NCBI RefSeq assembly: GCF_028657195.3
Contig: NZ_JANCPR020000020.1
Span: 62,001-126,000 of the forward strand
DNA length: 64,000 nt
Reading direction: 5' to 3'
Origin: Streptomyces iconiensis
GTDB lineage: Bacteria; Actinomycetota; Actinomycetes; Streptomycetales; Streptomycetaceae
Part shown: piece by piece, positions 59,398 to 64,000 of the stretch
Numbering within the stretch: position 1 is the first letter of the stretch
How the letters are laid out: each line of letters begins with the position of its first letter
Made by a program: the position numbers and the translations under genes
Notes under the pieces: generated by a model
What the model saw: only the letters and a program-made list of their open reading frames with translations
What the model was told of the DNA's origin: nothing
The model's database searches: none

Positions 59398-60732
59398 TCA
59401 GCAGTCGCAGGCGCAGCACTCACAGCACTCGCACACCTCGCAGCATTTGCACTTGTGGCAGCAGCCCTCGCGCTTCTTGACCGACCAGGCGCCCTCGTAC
59501 TCCTCGGCGCAGCACACCTTGCATGTGCAGCACAGCGCCAGCGCGGCGCCGCATCCCCCGAGGAACCCGCGGCTGCGGCGCGGCCGGTGCGGGTCGCCGC
59601 CCGTGGGGCCGCCGGGGCCTCCCGGGCCTCCCGGACCGAAACCGCCCGGGCCGCCGGGGCCGGCGGGGCCGGCGGGGCCGGCGGGGTCGAAGTTGCCGGG
59701 GCTGGGGCCGAATCCGCCGGGTCCCGGGCCGCCGTCGTACGGGTTTCCTTCGTAGGGGGTGCGGGGCCCGTTGAGGTGGGGCGGTGCCTGGCCGTACGGG
59801 TACGGGCCGTTGCCCTGCCCTCCGGGCCCGGGTGCCCCCTCGCCCTGGCGGGCGTGGGCCGGGGTGTGGGCGCAGGCCGTGGTGCCGAAGGCGCGGTCGA
59901 CGGAGCGGCGCAGCTCGTGCACCAGGAGCATGTGCGCCAGCTTGCTGTCGGCGAACTGGACGTCCTTCAGGGCCAGTTGGATGCCGTGCAGCGCGTCGTC
60001 GCACAGTCTGCGTGCCTCGCTGAGGGGTGTGCCGGTGGCGGTGAGGGGGTTCCAGGCGCCCTCGCTCGCGTCGGCTTCGCGGTCCTCGACGGCGTCCAGG
60101 AGGTGCGCGAGGCGCCCGAAGAGGCGGCCCGCTTCGGCGAGGGGTTCCGCGTTGCCCGGCCTGCCCGCGAGGTGCGCGGTGTGCGCGAAGGCCGCCGAGG
60201 TGGCCGCCTCGGTCGGTTCGGTGACTACGGTCAGCGGCGTCCCATGGCCCGCGAGGCGTTCGACGCCGCCCTGCCGCGCGACCGCCTCGACCAGTACGGC
60301 GGTGTCGAAGCCGACGGCGCCCCCGGTGTGCGCGCCCGCGCGGTCCCAGCCGGCGGCTATCCGGCGCGCGGCTGCGGCGATCGGGCGGCGGCGCAGCGCA
60401 CCGTCGCCGTCCTCGATGTGGTCGCGCACCTTCGCTGAGGCGAGTACGAGGGAGACGGAGGCCGCCAGCCGCGCGCCCTCTCCCTGGGCGACCGAGGCGG
60501 TACGCATGCCGCGCAGCGGGCAGGGCCCTGCGGTGCGGCGGGAGCGTCCCGCCTCGCCGGACTGCGCGTCCGTCAGCACGGACACCAGCAGCCCGTCGTA
60601 GTTGGTGACGATCCGCGCGAACTGTCCGTGGTCGCCGCGCAGTGCGAGACAGAGCCCGCACAGGTGCGCCATCCACTCGGACATGAGCTGCTTGGGCAGG
60701 TGGTGAGAGCAGGGCCTGACGATCCCGAACAT
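59398..60732 (-). CDS. DUF5685 protein with collagen-like linker and Cys-rich tail
   Basis: Protein of 444 residues. The DUF5685 helical domain (~1-295; MFGIVRPCSHHLP, HLCGLCLALRGDHG) is followed by a Gly/Pro linker (~300-385) with GPAGPAGPGGPGG-type repeats, then a tail in which 18 of the last 51 residues are Cys (CCHKCKCCEVCECCECCACDC-like). ATG at 60732 is chosen because GGGGG lies 6 nt before it; one earlier ATG at 60738 is too close. The family's function is unknown; the tail suggests metal or persulfide binding. Confidence 0.82.
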   Translation of the reverse strand: MFGIVRPCSHHLPKQLMSEWMAHLCGLCLALRGDHGQFARIVTNYDGLLVSVLTDAQSGEAGRSRRTAGPCPLRGMRTASVAQGEGARLAASVSLVLASAKVRDHIEDGDGALRRRPIAAAARRIAAGWDRAGAHTGGAVGFDTAVLVEAVARQGGVERLAGHGTPLTVVTEPTEAATSAAFAHTAHLAGRPGNAEPLAEAGRLFGRLAHLLDAVEDREADASEGAWNPLTATGTPLSEARRLCDDALHGIQLALKDVQFADSKLAHMLLVHELRRSVDRAFGTTACAHTPAHARQGEGAPGPGGQGNGPYPYGQAPPHLNGPRTPYEGNPYDGGPGPGGFGPSPGNFDPAGPAGPAGPGGPGGFGPGGPGGPGGPTGGDPHRPRRSRGFLGGCGAALALCCTCKVCCAEEYEGAWSVKKREGCCHKCKCCEVCECCECCACDC

Positions 60733-60802
60733 GTACATCCCCCGTGTGACACGCAGTGGTTGAGCTGCGGGCCGATCGTACCCAGGTCACCTCCACGATG
60801 GG

Positions 60803-62308
60803 TCATCCCTTGGCGGTAGCTTCCTTCCCTCCCACCTCGGGCTCCACGGGGTCGCCCTCCCCGCCGTCGGAAGGCGGCGCCTCGTCGGCAGGCAGTGCCT
60901 CCCCGCCGTCGGAAGGTGGCGCCTCGTCCTCGAAGGGGGGCGGTCCCGGCGCCGTGCTCGGGAGGCGGAGGGCGACCAGGGCACCCAGTGCCACGAGGGT
61001 TGCCGTGACCCACACCGCCGCGCGGTAGGGGCCTGGGCCCTGGGCCTGGTGGACGTGGCCGCCGCCGATGACGGCGGCGCAGGCGGCGATGCCGAGGGCG
61101 CCGCCCAGGGTGCGCAGGATCTGGAAGAGGCCCATGGCGTGCCCCGTGTCGGCGGGGGTGATGTCGGCGAACCCGGCGATCTGGAGCGTGAGGACCGCCG
61201 TACCCAGCACGACGCCGATCGCGAACATCAGGGCCCGTACGGCCCATTCGTTCTCCGCGACGCCAGGTACGGCCAGCGCGGCGAAGACGCACGCGGCCAG
61301 CAGCAGCGAGGGCACCACCAGGAGGCGGGGGCCCAGGCGGGGCAGCAGGCGGTCGACGACCTGCGAGGCGAGCATCAGACCGAGGGCCTCGGGGAAGACG
61401 GACAGGCCGGCGTCCAGTGCCGAGGCGCCCAGGACCGCCTGGTGGAGCAGGGGGAAGACGAACAGCACGCCCATCAGCCCTGCGGCGGTCAGTACGGAGA
61501 GCGCGGAGGCCGCGCCGTAGACGCGGTCGGACAGCAGGCGCAGCTTCAACAGCGGTGTACGGGCGCGGAGTTGGTGTGCCACGGCTGCCACCCCGAGCAC
61601 GGCGCCCAGCAGTGCGCTCACCGTGACAACGGGGTGCGTCCAGCCGTACGAGGGGCCGAAGCCGAGCGCGTACGTGAGCAGTCCGAGCGCGGGTGTCGCC
61701 AGCCAGAAGCCCGTACGGTCGAAGGGGCCCTCCGTGCCTTCGACATGCTCGCGCAGGCCGAAGGCGCCCAGCAGCACGGCGGCTGCGCCGACGGGGACGT
61801 TCACGAAGAACAGCCAGTGCCAGGAGAGGTGTTCGGTCAGGAAGCCGCCCAGCGGCGGGCCGAGCGCGGGCATCAGCGCCGTCGGCACGATCAGCACCTT
61901 GGACAGCTTCAGCCGCTCGTGCGGCGGGAAGGCGCGGAAGAGCAGCGTCATGCCGACCGGCGTCAGCAGCCCGCCGGCCAGCCCCTGCACGCCGCGCCCC
62001 ACCACCAGCCACGGCAGGTTCTGCGCGAGTCCGCACGCGGCGGAGGCCGCGGTGAACGCGGCCAGGGAGAGGAGGAAGACCCGCTTGGTGCCGTATCTGT
62101 CGCCGAGCCAGCCGGCGACGGGCAGCGCCAGCGCGAGCGCGACGAGGAACGCCGTCTCCACCGTGTTCGCCGCCGAGACCGGCTGCCCAAAGTCCTTCGC
62201 GATGCTGAACAGGGCCGGGTTGACGATCGTGGAGTCCAGCCCGTTCATGCACATGGCGGCCGTGTAGACGATCACGACGGCGGCCCGCTTGCTGCGCAGT
62301 GGGCTCAC
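60803..62308 (-). CDS. DHA2-family MFS drug exporter
   Basis: Fourteen-helix exporter of 501 residues (EmrB/QacA type). LDSTIVNPALFSIAKDFGQ after TM1, WLGDRYGTKRVFLLSL loop 2-3 and RGVQGLAGGLLTPVGMTLL are family motifs. The tail repeats EAPPSDGGE. GTG at 62308 overlaps the MbtH stop (GTGA), so it is coupled to the NRPS operon and probably exports its product. Confidence 0.92.
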   Translation of the reverse strand: MSPLRSKRAAVVIVYTAAMCMNGLDSTIVNPALFSIAKDFGQPVSAANTVETAFLVALALALPVAGWLGDRYGTKRVFLLSLAAFTAASAACGLAQNLPWLVVGRGVQGLAGGLLTPVGMTLLFRAFPPHERLKLSKVLIVPTALMPALGPPLGGFLTEHLSWHWLFFVNVPVGAAAVLLGAFGLREHVEGTEGPFDRTGFWLATPALGLLTYALGFGPSYGWTHPVVTVSALLGAVLGVAAVAHQLRARTPLLKLRLLSDRVYGAASALSVLTAAGLMGVLFVFPLLHQAVLGASALDAGLSVFPEALGLMLASQVVDRLLPRLGPRLLVVPSLLLAACVFAALAVPGVAENEWAVRALMFAIGVVLGTAVLTLQIAGFADITPADTGHAMGLFQILRTLGGALGIAACAAVIGGGHVHQAQGPGPYRAAVWVTATLVALGALVALRLPSTAPGPPPFEDEAPPSDGGEALPADEAPPSDGGEGDPVEPEVGGKEATAKG

Positions 62309-62535
62309 GGGGCGACGATCCGGTCCAGGGCCTCCTGGCGGCGGCACGGCCCGTACACCGTGAACCAGCCCTCGGGCACGGTGGCGAACTCGGGCCACAG
62401 GGAGTGCTCCCCGGCCCGGTTCACCAGCACGAGGAAGGTGTCGTTCTCCCCGTCGGCGTCGAACGGATTGCCCGCCGGCGCACCGGCCGTACGCGTCTCA
62501 GGTGACGTACGCGTCTCACTCATCGGGGCGCTCAC
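62305..62535 (-). CDS. MbtH-family NRPS partner
   Basis: MbtH-like protein of 76 residues that binds and activates NRPS adenylation domains. All hallmarks are present: NPFDADGEN, FLVLVNRAGEHSLWP and VPEGWFTVYG. GTG at 62535 is chosen because it forms a GTGA with the TGA at 62534-62532 that ends the extended NRPS frame; an ATG at 62523 is possible. It joins the MFS exporter by a 4-nt overlap. Confidence 0.9.
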   Translation of the reverse strand: MSAPMSETRTSPETRTAGAPAGNPFDADGENDTFLVLVNRAGEHSLWPEFATVPEGWFTVYGPCRRQEALDRIVAP

Positions 62536-62588
62536 TTCTCCAGCTTCTTCGGCTTCTTCGGCTTGTTCAGCTTCTGCGGCCTGTTCGG

Positions 62589-64000
62589 CTACTTCGGCCT
62601 GTTCGGCTGCTTCGGGTCTTCCAGCTCGGTCAGCCGGTCGGTGACCACGCGGGCTATCCGCGCGATCGGTTCGGGCAGCGTCATGTCCTTGTGCGCGCAG
62701 GCGACATCCGTGTTGTCGATGCGGCCTGAGACGTACGGTGCCCAGGTCTCCGGGGTCAGCGCCTCGTCGACCGTGTCGACCGTGGCGCGGAAGAAGAGCA
62801 CGTCACCCCGGAAGCGCCGGTGGTCGTAGCCCCGTACCAGGTGGTTGGTGTTGAGGTAGATGTCGCGCAGTGCCTCCACGGTGGGGCGCGGCAGTGCGGC
62901 GAGCGGGCTGCCCTCGCGGCGCAGCACGGCGACGACGCCGTCCAGGGTCAGCGGCTCGCCCTCCAGGCTGTCGGGCCCGTAACCGCCCATGGTCAGCAGC
63001 GACTCCAGCGCCTCCGGCTCGTCCGCCTCCGGCAGCTCGCGGAAGCCCTCGGCCGGATACGCGTCGAGGACGGCGAGCAGCTCCACCTCGTGCCCCGTCT
63101 CCTGGAGGTGCGCCGCCATCGCGTGCGCGATGATGCCGCCCGTCGACCAGCCCAGCAGCCGGTACGGGCCCGAGGGCGCCACCTCGCGCAGGCGGGCGGC
63201 ATAGTGCGCTGCCAGCTCCTCCAGCGTGCCGGGCAGTGGCTCGCCCGCCGTCGCGTGGCCGACGCCCCGCGCCTGGAGCCCGTACAGCGGTACGTCGGCG
63301 GGCAGTTCGCGGATCAGGCTCGCGTAGCACCAGCTCAGTCCGCCCGCCGGGTGCACGCAGAACAGCGGGGCGCGGTCGCCCTCGCGGGCGCGGCGCAGCG
63401 GCAGCAGCACGTCGAGCGGGTCCTCGTGCCGCTCGGCCTCCAGCGCGGCGTCCAGCGCAGCGGGGGTGGGCGCGCTGAAGACCGTGCCGATGGAGACCTC
63501 CCTGCCGAACGTCGCCTCCACGCGCGCCGCGAGCCGTACGGCGAGCAGCGAGTGCCCGCCCAGCTCGAAGAAGTTGTCCTCGGGCGAGACTCGCGCCTCA
63601 TGACCGCCCGGCAGCCCCAGCACCTCGCCGAAGATCCCGCACAGTCGCGCCTCGCGCGGTGTGCGCGGCGCTCTGCCGTGCCCCGTCGACGCGGGCCGCT
63701 CGGGCGCGGGCAGCGCCTTGCGGTCCAGCTTGCCGTTGCTGGTGAGGGGGAGCCGGTCGAGCGGCACGAGTGCGGCGGGCACCATGTGCGAGGGCAGCTC
63801 GCGCGCCGCGTGTGCGCGCAGTTCGGCGGGGTCGAGCGGGCCGCCGGGCGTGCCGGAGCCCGTGCCCGGGCCGGGTGCGCCGGGGTCGGGCGTGCCGCCG
63901 GGGGCCCGCGCGCTCGCGGGTACGGCGTAACCGACGAGCCGCCGGTCGCCCGGCACGTCCTCCCGTACGACGACTGCCGCGTCGGCGACCGACGGGTGCG
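62589..64000 (-). CDS. NRPS C-terminus: adenylation end, PCP, thioesterase (partial)
   Basis: The 5' part lies outside the window. In-frame residues from the window edge read as the end of an adenylation domain (HPSVADAAVVVREDVPGDRRLVGY, then NGKLDRKALP with the A10 Lys). The carrier protein has the pantetheine Ser in DNFFELGGHSLLA, and a type-I thioesterase follows with GWSTGG (catalytic Ser), Asp and a late His, so this is the last module that releases the peptide. The frame ends with TAG at 62589 within a Lys/Pro/Asn repeat; past the TAG it stays open to a TGA at 62532. Confidence 0.9.
   Translation of the reverse strand, partial: HPSVADAAVVVREDVPGDRRLVGYAVPASARAPGGTPDPGAPGPGTGSGTPGGPLDPAELRAHAARELPSHMVPAALVPLDRLPLTSNGKLDRKALPAPERPASTGHGRAPRTPREARLCGIFGEVLGLPGGHEARVSPEDNFFELGGHSLLAVRLAARVEATFGREVSIGTVFSAPTPAALDAALEAERHEDPLDVLLPLRRAREGDRAPLFCVHPAGGLSWCYASLIRELPADVPLYGLQARGVGHATAGEPLPGTLEELAAHYAARLREVAPSGPYRLLGWSTGGIIAHAMAAHLQETGHEVELLAVLDAYPAEGFRELPEADEPEALESLLTMGGYGPDSLEGEPLTLDGVVAVLRREGSPLAALPRPTVEALRDIYLNTNHLVRGYDHRRFRGDVLFFRATVDTVDEALTPETWAPYVSGRIDNTDVACAHKDMTLPEPIARIARVVTDRLTELEDPKQPNRPK

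Noticed and set aside
59640..59720. GCCGGGGCC repeats as a possible CRISPR or satellite
   Set aside because: They are codons for Gly-Pro-Ala repeats in the DUF5685 linker and explained by coding.
59291..59755. Frame through the 12-bp repeats into the DUF5685 antisense strand
   Set aside because: Most of it is antisense to the Cys-rich and collagen-like part of DUF5685; only the repeat itself is noted.

Overview
The window is high-GC DNA (third codon positions almost always G or C, many GTG starts, many 4-nt ATGA/GTGA overlaps) and its families point to a Streptomyces-type actinomycete chromosome: a Streptomyces-style gas-vesicle cluster, DUF6479, DUF5685, DUF2180, a mycothiol-linked Rv2466c-like protein, a CmtR-like sensor and an MbtH/NRPS locus. 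No tRNA, rRNA or CRISPR array was recognised.

Layout. 1-5 kb: sugar ABC permease, secreted M23 peptidase, a divergent rhodanese/CstR-like pair with a clear operator, a membrane protein and a TerD protein. 5-10 kb: an acid-catabolism operon (enoyl-CoA hydratase, acyl-CoA ligase, MHS-type transporter) with a divergent LysR regulator. 10-15 kb: a carbohydrate ABC importer (binding protein and two permeases) translationally coupled to a cytoplasmic sulfatase. 15-24 kb: DUF6479, MgtC, then a minus-strand gas-vesicle operon in the order gvpA-F-G-Y-Z-J-L-S-K, followed by stress genes (hemerythrin, GlsB-like, DUF2267) and a detached, plus-strand gvpO. Some of these have sigma-B-like promoters. 24-34 kb: quinone-oxidoreductase/MerR pair, PAS-SpoIIE phosphatase, S4 protein, rhamnose mutarotase, and a DevR/DevS-like two-component system whose sensor keeps the heme-ligand His and distal Tyr of the hypoxia sensor, then an Rv2466c-like protein and a sulfotransferase.

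34-46 kb: DUF2180, Fur regulator, APC permease, TPR protein, secreted M4 metallopeptidase, FAD dehydrogenase, and a run of NUDIX, two DUF202 proteins, gluconokinase and a 50-residue membrane protein. A phosphotransferase-like protein and an acyl-CoA dehydrogenase follow, under a palindromic operator. 46-54 kb: hairpin-rich non-coding DNA and a long inverted repeat abut an IS982-like element inserted exactly at the 3' end of a NarL response regulator. Its sensor kinase and a divergent MacB-like ABC exporter follow. 53-57 kb: CDF exporter with a CmtR-like sensor, AraC regulator and an MDR reductase, in spacers full of short-period tandem repeats. 57-64 kb: NCS1 permease with a hydantoin-racemase-like protein lacking the first catalytic Cys, a DUF5685 protein with an extreme Cys-rich tail, and the 3' end of an NRPS operon (A/PCP/TE, MbtH, MFS exporter).

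The points most worth a second look are the opposite-charge disordered tails of GvpY and GvpZ with gvpO displaced, the amber stop inside a Lys/Pro repeat tail that breaks NRPS-MbtH coupling, the Cys-rich DUF5685 tail, the in-frame 8-residue repeats before the AraC regulator, and the long inverted repeat beside the IS.
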